64,000 bases of DNA from UBA6115 sp050952935 (lineage in GTDB: Bacteria; Bacillota; Clostridia; Christensenellales; Aristaeellaceae), in the NCBI GenBank assembly GCA_050952935.1, contig JBMNLS010000001.1, positions 806,001 to 870,000 of the forward strand, in the 5' to 3' direction. The notes under the pieces are model-generated. The model searched no databases. It was given only the letters and a program-made list of their open reading frames with translations, and had not been told where the DNA came from. The number at the start of each line of letters is the position of its first letter. The stretch's first letter is position 1. The position numbers and the translations under genes were made by a program. Positions 51,637 to 60,450 of the stretch are shown piece after piece.

Positions 51637-52481
51637 GCGGCGATTGGCTGGATTATGAGGTGCTGGATACGGGGGATGGCATGAAGCTTGAGCGCTGGGA
51701 TCAGGTGATCCTGGCGCGCCCCGATCCCCAGGTGATCTGGCCCAAAAACCAGCCGGAGCTCTGGCGGAAAGCCGACGGCACCTACACCAGAAGCAGCCAG
51801 GGGGGCGGCAGCTGGCAGTTTGTGACAACCCTGCCCGAGCGCTGGGAGATCGGCTACCGGGACATGAGGTTTTATGTGCGGCCAACGGGGTTTAAGCACA
51901 CGGGGCTTTTCCCCGAGCAGGCGGCCAACTGGGACTGGATGCGGGAGCGTCTGGGAAAAAGGCCAGGGGCCAGCGTGCTCAACCTGTTTGCCTACACCGG
52001 CGGCGCCACCCTGGCCTGCATGATGGCGGGCGCCCATGTGACCCATGTGGACGCCGCCAAGGGCATGGTGCGCTGGGCTAAGGAAAACCGCGAGCTGACC
52101 GGGGCGGATGAAACCCGGTGCCGCTTTATCACCGAGGACGCCAAGGCCTTTGTGCAGCGGGAATTGCGCCGGGGCAGACGCTATGACGGCATCCTGATGG
52201 ATCCGCCAAGCTATGGCCGGGGGCCCGGGGGTGAGGTGTGGAAGCTGGAGGAGGCCCTTTACCCGCTGGTGGATTTATGTGCCCAGCTGCTCAGTGACCA
52301 GCCTCTTTTTTTCCTCATCAACGGCTACACCACGGGCTTTCAGCCCACCGTATTGGGGAACATCCTCAGGCAGACGGTGGTGAGGCGCCACCGGGGACAG
52401 ATAGACGCCCAGGAGCTGTGCCTGCCCGTTTCCTCCGGCGGCTTTTTGCCGGCCGGGGCCAGCGGCCGCTGGCAGCCATAA
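51627..52481 (+). CDS. class I SAM-dependent methyltransferase, RlmI/RlmK-like
   Basis: 284 residues. The SAM-binding motif I is VLNLFAYTGGATLACMMAGA (about residues 115-134), followed by THVDAAKGMVRWAKEN. The catalytic-type motif IV is GILMDPPSYGRG, the DPPxF/Y form of RNA/protein methyltransferases. The length and arrangement match COG1092-type rRNA cytosine methyltransferases without the N-terminal PUA domain. The substrate is probably rRNA, but unproven. The start lies inside the glpK end, giving coupled translation. An RluA-type gene follows, so two RNA modification genes are adjacent. Confidence 0.87.
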
Positions 52482-52498
52482 GATCAAAGGAGCACACT

Positions 52499-53245
52499 GT
52501 GGAACAAAACACGCATCCGCCCATTTTGTTTGAGGATAACCACCTGCTGGTGGCGCTGAAGCGTCCCATGCTGTTAACCCAGGGCGATAGAACCGGGGAT
52601 GAGGACCTGCTGAGCCTGCTGAAAGCCTATGTGAAGGAAAAGTATGAAAAACCGGGCGATGTCTACCTGGGCCTGGTGCACCGGATGGACAGGCCGGTGG
52701 GGGGGCTGTTGGTATTTGCCAGGACCTCCAAGGCGGCCTCCCGCTTAAGCCAGCAGCTGCGTCAGGGGCTGATTCACCGGGAATATGTATTGGTGTGTGA
52801 GGGGCAGACGCCAGACCGCTTTACCCTTAAGGATTACCTGAAAAAAGACCCGGATACAAACACCGTGACCGTGCTGCCCCAGTACTTAAAGCTCCAGGGC
52901 AAGGAGGCCATCCTGCATGGACAAACCATCAGCCACACGGCGGAGAAAAGCCTGGTGGCGGTGAAGCTGGAAACGGGCCGTGCCCACCAGATCAGGACCC
53001 AGATGGCGGCCTTTGGGCACCCTCTTTTGGGGGATGCCCGCTACGGAAGCGGCGGCAGGGGGGAGCTGATCGCCCTGTGGGGCATGCGGCTGTCCTTTAA
53101 CCATCCCATCACCGGGAAGGCGATGGTGTTCATCTGCGCGCCGGACGCGGCCCCCGGGGATTTCCCGGTGAGCGGCTTTTTTGATGATTATCGGCGGGAA
53201 CTGGACGGGCTGACACGTATCTGGCCCGACATTTCCCCTTACTAA
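52499..53245 (+). CDS. pseudouridine synthase, RluA family
   Basis: 248 residues from a GTG with AAAGGAG upstream; the frame could extend to 52418 inside the previous gene, without a ribosome site. The catalytic-site motif is LVHRMDRPVGGLLVFA, in which the Asp is the nucleophile (the usual HRLD has Met for Leu). Other family regions are YVLVCEG, VKLETGRAHQIRTQMAAFGHPLLGD and LSFNHPITG. No S4 domain is present, as in the RluA/RluC-like short forms. The target uridine in rRNA or tRNA cannot be predicted. Confidence 0.9.
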   Translation: MEQNTHPPILFEDNHLLVALKRPMLLTQGDRTGDEDLLSLLKAYVKEKYEKPGDVYLGLVHRMDRPVGGLLVFARTSKAASRLSQQLRQGLIHREYVLVCEGQTPDRFTLKDYLKKDPDTNTVTVLPQYLKLQGKEAILHGQTISHTAEKSLVAVKLETGRAHQIRTQMAAFGHPLLGDARYGSGGRGELIALWGMRLSFNHPITGKAMVFICAPDAAPGDFPVSGFFDDYRRELDGLTRIWPDISPY

Positions 53246-53254
53246 GAGGCATTC

Positions 53255-54400
53255 ATGGCAGCAGTACATTATGAGTTGGTGCATCGGTGCGCCCAGTCCG
53301 GCGCCCGGGCGGGCATCCTGCACACGCCCCATGGGGCGGTGGAGACCCCGGTCTATATGCCCGTGGGCACCCAGGCGGTGGTGAAGGCCATGACCAGCCG
53401 GGAGATGAAGGAGATTGGCGCCCAGATTGTGCTGTCCAACACCTATCATCTAAATCTCAGGCCCGGGGCGGAGATCATCGCCCAGGCGGGGGGGCTGCAT
53501 GGCTTTATGGCCTGGGACAGGCCCATCCTGACCGATTCCGGCGGCTTTCAGGTGTTTTCCCTAGCGGGGCTTCGCAAGATCACCGAGGAAGGGGTGCGCT
53601 TCAGAAACCATCTGGATGGCTCGGAGCTCTTCATGTCCCCTGAGGTGGCGGTGGCTATTCAGGAAAAGCTGGGGGCAGACATCATCATGGCCTTTGATGA
53701 GTGCAGCGCCTGGCCCTGTGATGAGAAGACCGCCAGGGACGCTATGGAGCGCACCCACCGCTGGGCGGCCCGCTGCAAGGCGGCCCACAAGAGGCCCGAT
53801 CAGGCCCTTTTTGGCATTGTGCAGGGCGGGTTTTCCAGGCAGCTGCGCGTTGAAAGCGCCAGAGCGCTCAGGGAAATGGACTTCTCCGGCTACGGCATTG
53901 GCGGGCTTTCCGTGGGGGAACCCAAGGAGATCATGTATGAGATGCTGGACGCCCTAATGCCGGAGATGCCGGAGGATAAGCCCCGCTACCTGATGGGCGT
54001 GGGCACGCCGGACTGTTTGCTGGAAGGCGTTTTGCGCGGGGTGGATATGTTTGACTGCGTGTTGGCCACCCGCATCGCCAGAAACGGCACCGTGCTCACC
54101 GCCCAGGGGCGTCTGGTGGTGCGCAATGCCCAGTACAAGGACGACTTCCGCCCGCTTGAGGAGGGCTGCGACTGCGAGGCCTGTCAATACTATTCCAGGG
54201 CCTATATCCGGCATTTATTGAAGGCCGGGGAGATCACAGGGGCCCGGCTTTGCAGCATCCACAACCTGAGGTACCTGGAGCGCCTCATGCGGGGCGCCCG
54301 CCAAGCCATTCTAGAGGATCGCTTCCTTGATTACCGAGCGGAGTTTTACAAACGCTTTGATATGCGCGGCGCTTTTAACCGCGGAACGGAGACAGCATGA
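53255..54400 (+). CDS. tgt: queuine/preQ1 tRNA-ribosyltransferase
   Basis: 381 residues. Substrate-pocket and catalytic segments: LSNTYHLNLRPG, ILTDSGGFQVFSL (catalytic Asp), DIIMAFDECSAWP, LFGIVQGG, GYGIGGLSVGEP, and the nucleophile region MFDCVLATRIARNGT. The zinc site is CDCEACQYY...HNL near the C-terminus. It exchanges guanine-34 of tRNAs with GUN anticodons (His, Asp, Asn, Tyr) for preQ1 on the way to queuosine. queA, ruvB and yajC, the usual neighbours, are absent; instead it overlaps ecfA1 by four bases (ATGA). Confidence 0.96.
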   Translation: MAAVHYELVHRCAQSGARAGILHTPHGAVETPVYMPVGTQAVVKAMTSREMKEIGAQIVLSNTYHLNLRPGAEIIAQAGGLHGFMAWDRPILTDSGGFQVFSLAGLRKITEEGVRFRNHLDGSELFMSPEVAVAIQEKLGADIIMAFDECSAWPCDEKTARDAMERTHRWAARCKAAHKRPDQALFGIVQGGFSRQLRVESARALREMDFSGYGIGGLSVGEPKEIMYEMLDALMPEMPEDKPRYLMGVGTPDCLLEGVLRGVDMFDCVLATRIARNGTVLTAQGRLVVRNAQYKDDFRPLEEGCDCEACQYYSRAYIRHLLKAGEITGARLCSIHNLRYLERLMRGARQAILEDRFLDYRAEFYKRFDMRGAFNRGTETA

Positions 54401-55251
54401 CGCAATCAGCCCACCTGGCGCTAAACCAGGTGTCCTACCGCTATGAGCCTGACACGCCCAGAGCGGTGAAGCAAGTGAGCCTGACAATTCCCAGGGGGCA
54501 GTTTGTGGCCATCCTGGGGCACAACGGCTCCGGCAAATCCACCCTGGCCAAGCTGTTCAACGGGCTTTTTTTGCCCACGGAGGGCAGCGTGGTGATCAGC
54601 GGCATGGATACCCGGGAGGACAAATACACCTGGGACATCCGCCAAGCGGTGGGCATGGTGTTTCAAAACCCGGATAACCAGCTGGTGGCCACCCGGGTGT
54701 ATGACGATGTGGCCTTTGGGCTGGAAAACATCGGCGTGCCCATGGCCGACATGCCCGCCCGCATTGATGAGGCGCTGAGGCTGACGGGCATGAGCGAGTT
54801 TTCCGACCAGGCGCCCCACCTGCTCTCTGGCGGGCAGAAGCAGCGGGTGGCCATTGCGGGCGTTTTGGCCATGCTGCCGGAGGCTTTGGTGCTGGATGAG
54901 GCCACCGCCATGTTGGATCCCCAGGGCAGGAAAGAGGTGTTTGACACCGTGATGCGGCTAAACCGGGAGATGGGCATCACCGTGGTGTGGATTACCCACT
55001 TCATGGAGGAGGCGGCAAAAGCCCAGCGGGTGATCGTGATGAACCATGGGGGGATCAGCATGGACGGCAGCCCCCGGGAGATTTTTTCTCGGGTGGAGGA
55101 GGTCAGAAGCCTGCGGCTGGATGTGCCGCCGATGACAAAGCTTGCCCATATGCTCATCAGCCGGGGTATCCCGGTCGCGCCGGATGTTTTGACGGTGGAA
55201 GAAATGCTCGGGGAGGTGAAGCGGCTGTGTCCATCGTGCTGGAAAAACTGA
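54397..55251 (+). CDS. ecfA1: ECF transporter ATPase A1
   Basis: 284 residues. Walker A is GHNGSGKS, the signature is LSGGQKQRVAIAG, Walker B is ALVLDEATAMLDPQGR and the switch His is in WITHFMEE. With EcfA2 and EcfT it forms the shared energising module of energy-coupling factor transporters, which takes up vitamins and metals through separate S components. No S-component gene lies beside it, as expected for group II ECF systems. The order ecfA1-ecfA2-ecfT-truA is the conserved Bacillota arrangement (usually after rplQ). Here tgt stands upstream instead. It overlaps ecfA2 by 25 bases. Confidence 0.94.
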   Translation: MTQSAHLALNQVSYRYEPDTPRAVKQVSLTIPRGQFVAILGHNGSGKSTLAKLFNGLFLPTEGSVVISGMDTREDKYTWDIRQAVGMVFQNPDNQLVATRVYDDVAFGLENIGVPMADMPARIDEALRLTGMSEFSDQAPHLLSGGQKQRVAIAGVLAMLPEALVLDEATAMLDPQGRKEVFDTVMRLNREMGITVVWITHFMEEAAKAQRVIVMNHGGISMDGSPREIFSRVEEVRSLRLDVPPMTKLAHMLISRGIPVAPDVLTVEEMLGEVKRLCPSCWKN

Positions 55252-56090
55252 CCCATGTCTATCAGCAGGGGCCCCAGGCCACCACGGCCCTCCGGGACAT
55301 CGACCTGACCATTGAGGATGGGGAGCTGCTGGCGCTGATCGGCCATACGGGCTCCGGCAAGTCCACCCTGGCCCAGCATCTCAACGGCCTGGTGAAGCCC
55401 ACCTCTGGCCGGGTGCTGCTGGACGGGCATGATATCAACGCCCCGGGGGCGGATGGCCGCAAGCTCAGGTTCAGGGTGGGGCTGGTGTTCCAGTATCCGG
55501 AGCATCAGCTGTTTGAGGAAACCGTCTATAAGGACATCGCCTTTGGCCCCAGGAACATGGGCCTTTCCGCCGATGAGATCGATGCCCGGGTGCGGGGCGC
55601 CATGGATATGGTGGGCCTCTCCTTTGAGGAGCTGAAGGATCGGTCCCCCTTTGAAGTATCAGGTGGGCAGATGCGCCGCATCGCCCTGGCGGGGGTATTG
55701 GCCATGCGGCCCCAGGTGCTGGTGCTGGATGAGCCCACGGCGGGGCTTGACCCCCGGGCGCGGGATTTTCTGCTTCATGACATCAAGCGCCTGCACGATG
55801 AGGGCACCACCGTGGTGATGATCTCCCACGCCATGGACGAGGTGGCGCGGCTGGCCACCCGCATCGCGGTGCTGGAAAAGGGCAGGCTGGTCATGTCGGG
55901 GACGCCGGGGGAAGTGTTCTCCCGTTATGAGGAATTGACCGATATGGGCCTGGATGTGCCCCAGGGCTGCCAGCTCAGCCGCCTTATCAGGGAGATGGGC
56001 GGCCCGTCCATTCCCGACTGCTATTTGCTGGAAAGCCTGGCAGATGGCCTAACGGAGGCGCTGGGAGGGGGTGAAGGCGGTGCTGCGTGA
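55227..56090 (+). CDS. ecfA2: ECF transporter ATPase A2
   Basis: 287 residues from a GTG at 55227 with GGAGG 10 bases upstream, inside the end of ecfA1. The frame extends further upstream but only as the shadow of ecfA1. Walker A is GHTGSGKS, the signature is VSGGQMRRIALAG, Walker B is VLVLDEPTAGLDPRAR and the switch His is in MISHAMDE. EcfA1 and EcfA2 form a heterodimer in which both sites look competent. It overlaps ecfT by 20 bases. Confidence 0.93.
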   Translation: MSIVLEKLTHVYQQGPQATTALRDIDLTIEDGELLALIGHTGSGKSTLAQHLNGLVKPTSGRVLLDGHDINAPGADGRKLRFRVGLVFQYPEHQLFEETVYKDIAFGPRNMGLSADEIDARVRGAMDMVGLSFEELKDRSPFEVSGGQMRRIALAGVLAMRPQVLVLDEPTAGLDPRARDFLLHDIKRLHDEGTTVVMISHAMDEVARLATRIAVLEKGRLVMSGTPGEVFSRYEELTDMGLDVPQGCQLSRLIREMGGPSIPDCYLLESLADGLTEALGGGEGGAA

Positions 56091-56880
56091 CATCACCCTG
56101 GGCCAGTATTACCCGGTGGATAGCCCCGTGCATCGGCTGGACCCAAGAACAAAAATCATCCTGACGATGATGTTCCTGGTTGCCGTGTTCATGGCGGGAA
56201 AGCTCTATTTGTATGCGTTCATCCTGGCTTATCTGGCGCTGGCGGTCAGGCTGAGCCGGCTTCCTGCGAAGATGATCCTGGGCAGCATCAGGCCCATGCG
56301 GATTTTGATCATATTTACCTTCGTTCTCAACCTGTTTTTTGGTGGCGGAAAAACCGTTTTGCTTCAAATAGGCCCTGTCACTCTTTGGCAGGAAGGGCTG
56401 ATGAACGCCGTCCATTTCTCCCTGCGCCTGGTGTTTCTGGTGATGGGCAGCAGTATCCTCACCTTGACCACAGCTCCGGTCACCTTAACGGACGGGCTTG
56501 AGACCCTGGCCAGCCCGCTTAAGAAAATCAAATTCCCCGCCCATGAGATGGCCATGATGATGACCATCGCCCTCAGGTTCATCCCCACCCTGGTGGAGGA
56601 GGCGGACAAGATCATGAAGGCCCAGACCGCCCGGGGGGCTGACTTTGAAACCGGCAACCTGATCGCCAGGGCCAAAGCCATGGTGCCCCTGCTGGTGCCG
56701 CTGTTTGTGAGCGCCTTCAGGCGGGCGGGGGATCTGGCCATCGCCATGGAAGCCCGCTGCTACCATGGTGGCGAGGGGCGCACCCGGCTGCATGTGCTGA
56801 AAATCAAGCGGGGTGACATCATCGCCTTTCTGACCATGGCGGCGCTGTTCGTGGCGCTGCTTTTGCCCCTCTGGCCGTGA
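56071..56880 (+). CDS. ecfT: ECF transporter transmembrane component T
   Basis: 269 residues from a GTG. The N-terminus LGQYYPVDSPVHRLDPRTKI is the family hallmark, followed by about five membrane helices. Of the two Ala-Arg-Gly coupling motifs that contact the ATPases, the first is canonical (QTARGADFETGN). The second reads AMEARCYHGGEGRT, with Cys in place of Gly. The protein couples ATP hydrolysis to toppling of exchangeable S components. It overlaps truA by four bases. Confidence 0.93.
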   Translation: MKAVLRDITLGQYYPVDSPVHRLDPRTKIILTMMFLVAVFMAGKLYLYAFILAYLALAVRLSRLPAKMILGSIRPMRILIIFTFVLNLFFGGGKTVLLQIGPVTLWQEGLMNAVHFSLRLVFLVMGSSILTLTTAPVTLTDGLETLASPLKKIKFPAHEMAMMMTIALRFIPTLVEEADKIMKAQTARGADFETGNLIARAKAMVPLLVPLFVSAFRRAGDLAIAMEARCYHGGEGRTRLHVLKIKRGDIIAFLTMAALFVALLLPLWP

Positions 56881-57629
56881 GCGACATGCGCCGCATCCTC
56901 CTGACCCTGGAATATGAGGGCACCCGCTACTCCGGCTGGCAGCGGCAGCTGAACGGCCCCAGCATTCAGGAAGAGGTGGAGAAGGCCCTGGCCAAAACCC
57001 TGGGGCAGCCGGTGGGCATTATCGGGGCCAGCCGCACGGACGCGGGGGTGCATGCCCTGGGCCAGCGGGCCCATTTTGACACCGACAGCCGCATCCCCCC
57101 TGCCAAGTGGCCCTTTGTGCTGAATACGCTTTTGCCCCGGGATATCACCGCCATGTCCGCCCGGGAGGTGCCCCACACCCTTCATGCCCGCTTTTCCGCC
57201 CAGGGCAAGCGCTATTGCTACCGCATCCATAACCGCCCCCAGCCTTCGGCCCTGCTCAGGGACTTTGCCGCCTTTGTGCCACTGCCCCTTGATATGGATC
57301 TGATGGCGGAGTCCTTGCCGGCGCTGTTGGGGCGGCACGACTTTGCCGCCTTCGCTGCCGCCGGGCACAGCGCCAAAACCACGGTGCGCCATGTGAAGCG
57401 GGCGGAGATCATCCCTGAAGAACGGGGTTTCCGCCTGATCGTTGAAGGGGATGCCTTTTTATACAACATGGTGCGTATCATCGCGGGCACGCTGATTGCC
57501 ATTGGTTTAAAGCGCTTGCCGTCTGATGCCTTTGCCCAGGGCATCGAGACAGGGGATCGTCTTGCCTTGGGCCCCACGGCCCCGGCCTGCGGCCTGGTGC
57601 TTGAAAGAATCTGGTATCCGGGCGAATGA
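56877..57629 (+). CDS. truA: tRNA pseudouridine(38-40) synthase
   Basis: 250 residues, standard TruA length, from a GTG (an ATG 9 bases later is possible). The catalytic Asp lies in IIGASRTDAGVHALGQ (about residue 55). Other family stretches are LEYEGTRYSGWQRQ, FSAQGKRYCYRI, RHDFAAFAAAG and FLYNMVRIIAGTLI. It isomerises uridines 38-40 in the anticodon arm of several tRNAs. The ecfT-truA order is conserved in Bacillota. The usual rplM-rpsI continuation is missing; a helicase gene overlaps the stop codon. Confidence 0.95.
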   Translation: MSDMRRILLTLEYEGTRYSGWQRQLNGPSIQEEVEKALAKTLGQPVGIIGASRTDAGVHALGQRAHFDTDSRIPPAKWPFVLNTLLPRDITAMSAREVPHTLHARFSAQGKRYCYRIHNRPQPSALLRDFAAFVPLPLDMDLMAESLPALLGRHDFAAFAAAGHSAKTTVRHVKRAEIIPEERGFRLIVEGDAFLYNMVRIIAGTLIAIGLKRLPSDAFAQGIETGDRLALGPTAPACGLVLERIWYPGE

Positions 57630-59896
57630 AAGGGCAGGAAACGCTGCGGGTCTCCGTGCGCGTGTTGGTGGGGTTTTCCCTGTTTCCACCGGATATCATG
57701 CCGGTGTCAATGAGGCTGATGGCCCTTGGCCGCTCGGGCCATTTGGGCCGCCAGGCGGCAAGCGCCGCCAAGGCTGAAATCGCCCTGCGCTGGTGCGGGG
57801 AATGCGAAGGCCGGATGGTGGAGGTGCAGGGTCGCATGGACCTGTTTGATGACAGCGCCACGCCCCCTGTGATAGAGGAAATCAAGCTGGCCTTGGGAGA
57901 GACGCCCGATAAGGCCAGCTCCGAGCATCTGGCTCAGGCCGTTTGCTATGGGCATATGCTGTGTCAGCGGGATGATATGGATCAGGTGACCCTGCGGGTG
58001 TGCTATGTGAGCCCCGATGGGGAGGAAAGGGCCGTTTTCACCCATCCGATGAGCCGGGAAGAACTGCGGGAGCGGTTCTTCGCGCTTTTAATTCCCTATG
58101 TGCGCTGGGAAAAGCAGCTGGCCGCGCTGAAGGAGGTCAGGGACGCGTCCATTGACCGTCTACCTTTTCCCTATCCGGACTACCGCCCCGGACAAAAAGA
58201 GATGGCCGTGCAGGCTTATACCGCCATCACACGGCGAAAAAGGCTGTTTGCCGTGATGCCCACCGGCACCGGCAAAAGCGCCGCCGTTCTCTATCCCGCC
58301 CTGAAGGCCCTGGGGCGGGGCGATTGCAGCCAGGTGTTTTACCTCACCGCCCGGGGCACCCAGCGCATTGCCGCCCGGAAGGAGCTGGACCGGATGATGG
58401 ATCAGGGCCTGGCTGCCCAGACCCTCACCCTCTATGCCCGGGAGAAGCTTTGCCCCATGGAAGAGCCGCGCTGCCACCCGGATCATTGCAGCCGTGCCCG
58501 CGGCCACTATCTGCGCCAGGGGGAGGCCATCCGGCAGGCATTGAACCTCCCCCGCTGGGACAGGGAGGAGCTGCTGGCGCTGTCTGACGCCCACCATGTC
58601 TGCCCCTTTGAGCTGGGGCTGGCCCTGTGTGAGCTTGCCGATGTGGTGATTGGGGATTACAACTACGCCTTTGATCCTCAGGTGAGGCTGTCCCGGGTGT
58701 TTGACAGCCCCCGGGGCGTGACCCTTCTGGTGGATGAGGCCCATAATCTAACTGACCGGGCCCGGGACATGCTCAGCGGTGATATCTCCCTGCCTGCCCT
58801 TATGGAAGCCCGGCGGGAGGCGGGCAGAGCTTATGGCCGGAGCGCCGCTCTCTACAAGGCCTTTACGCGCCTAATCAGGCTGATGGATCCGGAGGCCCGG
58901 CTGATGCCGGAACCCCTGGAGGCCGCCTGCGGGGCGCTGTTGGATGAACTGGGCGCCAGCCGCTTCCCGGGCGCCGGGGATTTGGTACGGAGGTTGGCCG
59001 TCTTCCTCTCCGCCTTCAGACGGGGCGTGGGGGATGAGGACTATCACCTGATCTGGCAGCCTGGCCTCAGGAAGGGGCGGGTGGCCGTTATCAACCTGAA
59101 TCCGGCGCCCTATCTGCGGGAGGTGACGGGGCGGCTGAGCGGCTGCGTGTATTTTTCCGCCACCCTCTACCCGCTGGAGGCCATGCGCAGGCTGCTTGGC
59201 GGGGAGGAGGATGACGCCTGCCTGGCCCTGCCCTCGCCGTTTCCCAGGGAGCATCTGCTCACCCTGCAAATGCCCATCAACACCCGCTACCGCGCCCGGG
59301 AGGATAGCCTGTTGCCGGCAGCCCGGGCCATCACGGCGCTGTATTTGGCCCATCCCGGCAAGGTGATCGCCTATTTCCCGTCCTTTGTCTATCTGCGGCG
59401 GGTGGCGGAGGTGATAGCTGCGGAATCCCCGGAGGTGCCCCTGCTTCTCCAGGAGCGGGGCATGGATGAGGCCGCCCGGGAGGACTTCCTCGCCCGCTTT
59501 ACCCGGGACGACAGCCCCCTGCTGGGGCTTTGCGTGATGGGCGGTGTGTTCGCGGAGGGGGTGGATTTGCCTGGCCGCCAGCTGATCGGGGCCGCCATCC
59601 TGGGGGTGGGCTTGCCTCAGGTGAATGAGGAACGGGGGCTTTATCAGGCGCGGATGGAGGAGGTCTTCAACGATGGCTTCGGCTTTGCTTACCGTTATCC
59701 GGGGATGCAGAAGGTGGCCCAGGCAGCGGGCCGCCTTATCCGCTCTGAAAAGGATCTGGGGGTGCTGCTTTTGCTTGACGACCGTTTTACCCAGCGGGGC
59801 TATCGGCAACTGTTGCCGGAACATGTTACAATAAAACCAGTGCGCACCGTTCAGGACATTATCACCTTTACCCGGGATTTCTGGGAAAACGCCTGA
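57626..59896 (+). CDS. RecB-type nuclease domain fused to a Rad3/DinG-family helicase
   Basis: 756 residues. The N-terminal ~120 residues carry a PD-(D/E)XK pattern: VQGRMDLFDD (Asp72), EEIK (Glu85, Lys87) and QAVCYGH (Gln104, Tyr108), as in RecB/Cas4-type nucleases. The helicase follows with YRPGQKEMA, Walker A MPTGTGKSA and Walker B LLVDEAHN. Four cysteines for an iron-sulfur cluster (KLCP, PRC, DHC, HVCP) lie between them. C-terminal motifs are CYFSATLYPLEAM-like (CVYFSATLYPLEAM), GVFAEGVDLPG and QAAGRLIRS. These are 5'-3' superfamily 2 DNA helicases used in repair. The first ~45 residues are poorly typical. Overlap with truA is four bases. Confidence 0.9.
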   Translation: MKGQETLRVSVRVLVGFSLFPPDIMPVSMRLMALGRSGHLGRQAASAAKAEIALRWCGECEGRMVEVQGRMDLFDDSATPPVIEEIKLALGETPDKASSEHLAQAVCYGHMLCQRDDMDQVTLRVCYVSPDGEERAVFTHPMSREELRERFFALLIPYVRWEKQLAALKEVRDASIDRLPFPYPDYRPGQKEMAVQAYTAITRRKRLFAVMPTGTGKSAAVLYPALKALGRGDCSQVFYLTARGTQRIAARKELDRMMDQGLAAQTLTLYAREKLCPMEEPRCHPDHCSRARGHYLRQGEAIRQALNLPRWDREELLALSDAHHVCPFELGLALCELADVVIGDYNYAFDPQVRLSRVFDSPRGVTLLVDEAHNLTDRARDMLSGDISLPALMEARREAGRAYGRSAALYKAFTRLIRLMDPEARLMPEPLEAACGALLDELGASRFPGAGDLVRRLAVFLSAFRRGVGDEDYHLIWQPGLRKGRVAVINLNPAPYLREVTGRLSGCVYFSATLYPLEAMRRLLGGEEDDACLALPSPFPREHLLTLQMPINTRYRAREDSLLPAARAITALYLAHPGKVIAYFPSFVYLRRVAEVIAAESPEVPLLLQERGMDEAAREDFLARFTRDDSPLLGLCVMGGVFAEGVDLPGRQLIGAAILGVGLPQVNEERGLYQARMEEVFNDGFGFAYRYPGMQKVAQAAGRLIRSEKDLGVLLLLDDRFTQRGYRQLLPEHVTIKPVRTVQDIITFTRDFWENA

Positions 59897-59907
59897 TAGG
59901 AGGAGCC

Positions 59908-60450
59908 ATGACTGATTTGCCCAAACGCCGCCTGGGGGAGATGGAGAGCAAGCTCCTCACCCTCTATGCCCTGCGCGCCCTTGGCCCCTGCACCAATATG
60001 CAGCTGATCACCTTCATGGGGGAAACAGAGGTGATGAACTATTTTGAGCTGCAAACGGCGCTTTTTGAGCTGCTGCATGGCGGCATGGTGGATAAAACTG
60101 CCCTGCAGGGGGACGATCTGTATGCCCTGACCGAACATGGGGAGGAGGCCATCGCCCTGTTTGAAACCCGGGCGGTGAGCAGCATCGTTTCCGTCATTGA
60201 TGAAAAAGCGCCGGCATACCGCGCCCGCTGGCAGCGCGAGCGGGAGGTGTTTGCCCGCATCAGCCATGAAGGCCAGCATGAATACCATGTGACCATGGGG
60301 GTATCAGATGGCGAAATGCCCCTGATGCGGCTGGACTTGTCCCTGCCCACCGCCGCCCTGGCGGAGCGCTTCCGCGCCGCCTGGCAGCGGGAGGCCCAGG
60401 GCATCTATGATCATATCTTAAGCCGCCTTTCCGGCGAGGGAGACGCCTGA
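59908..60450 (+). CDS. DUF4364-family protein
   Basis: 180 residues. The N-terminal ~75 residues look like a winged helix (LLTLYALRALGPCTNMQLITFMGE and LHGGMVDKTALQGDDLYALTEHG), and the C-terminal half is a mixed alpha/beta domain (VTMGVSDGEMPLMRLDLSLPTAA). The pattern fits the clostridial DUF4364 family, probable DNA-binding regulators without a known target. AGGAGGAGCC precedes the ATG. It stands 12 bases after the helicase and overlaps ispDF by one base, so it belongs to this long operon. Confidence 0.8.
   Translation: MTDLPKRRLGEMESKLLTLYALRALGPCTNMQLITFMGETEVMNYFELQTALFELLHGGMVDKTALQGDDLYALTEHGEEAIALFETRAVSSIVSVIDEKAPAYRARWQREREVFARISHEGQHEYHVTMGVSDGEMPLMRLDLSLPTAALAERFRAAWQREAQGIYDHILSRLSGEGDA

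Noticed and set aside
54987..55226. Longer N-terminus for EcfA2
   Set aside because: The extra 80 codons are the shadow of ecfA1; the ATPase fold begins directly after GTG 55227, which has its own ribosome site.
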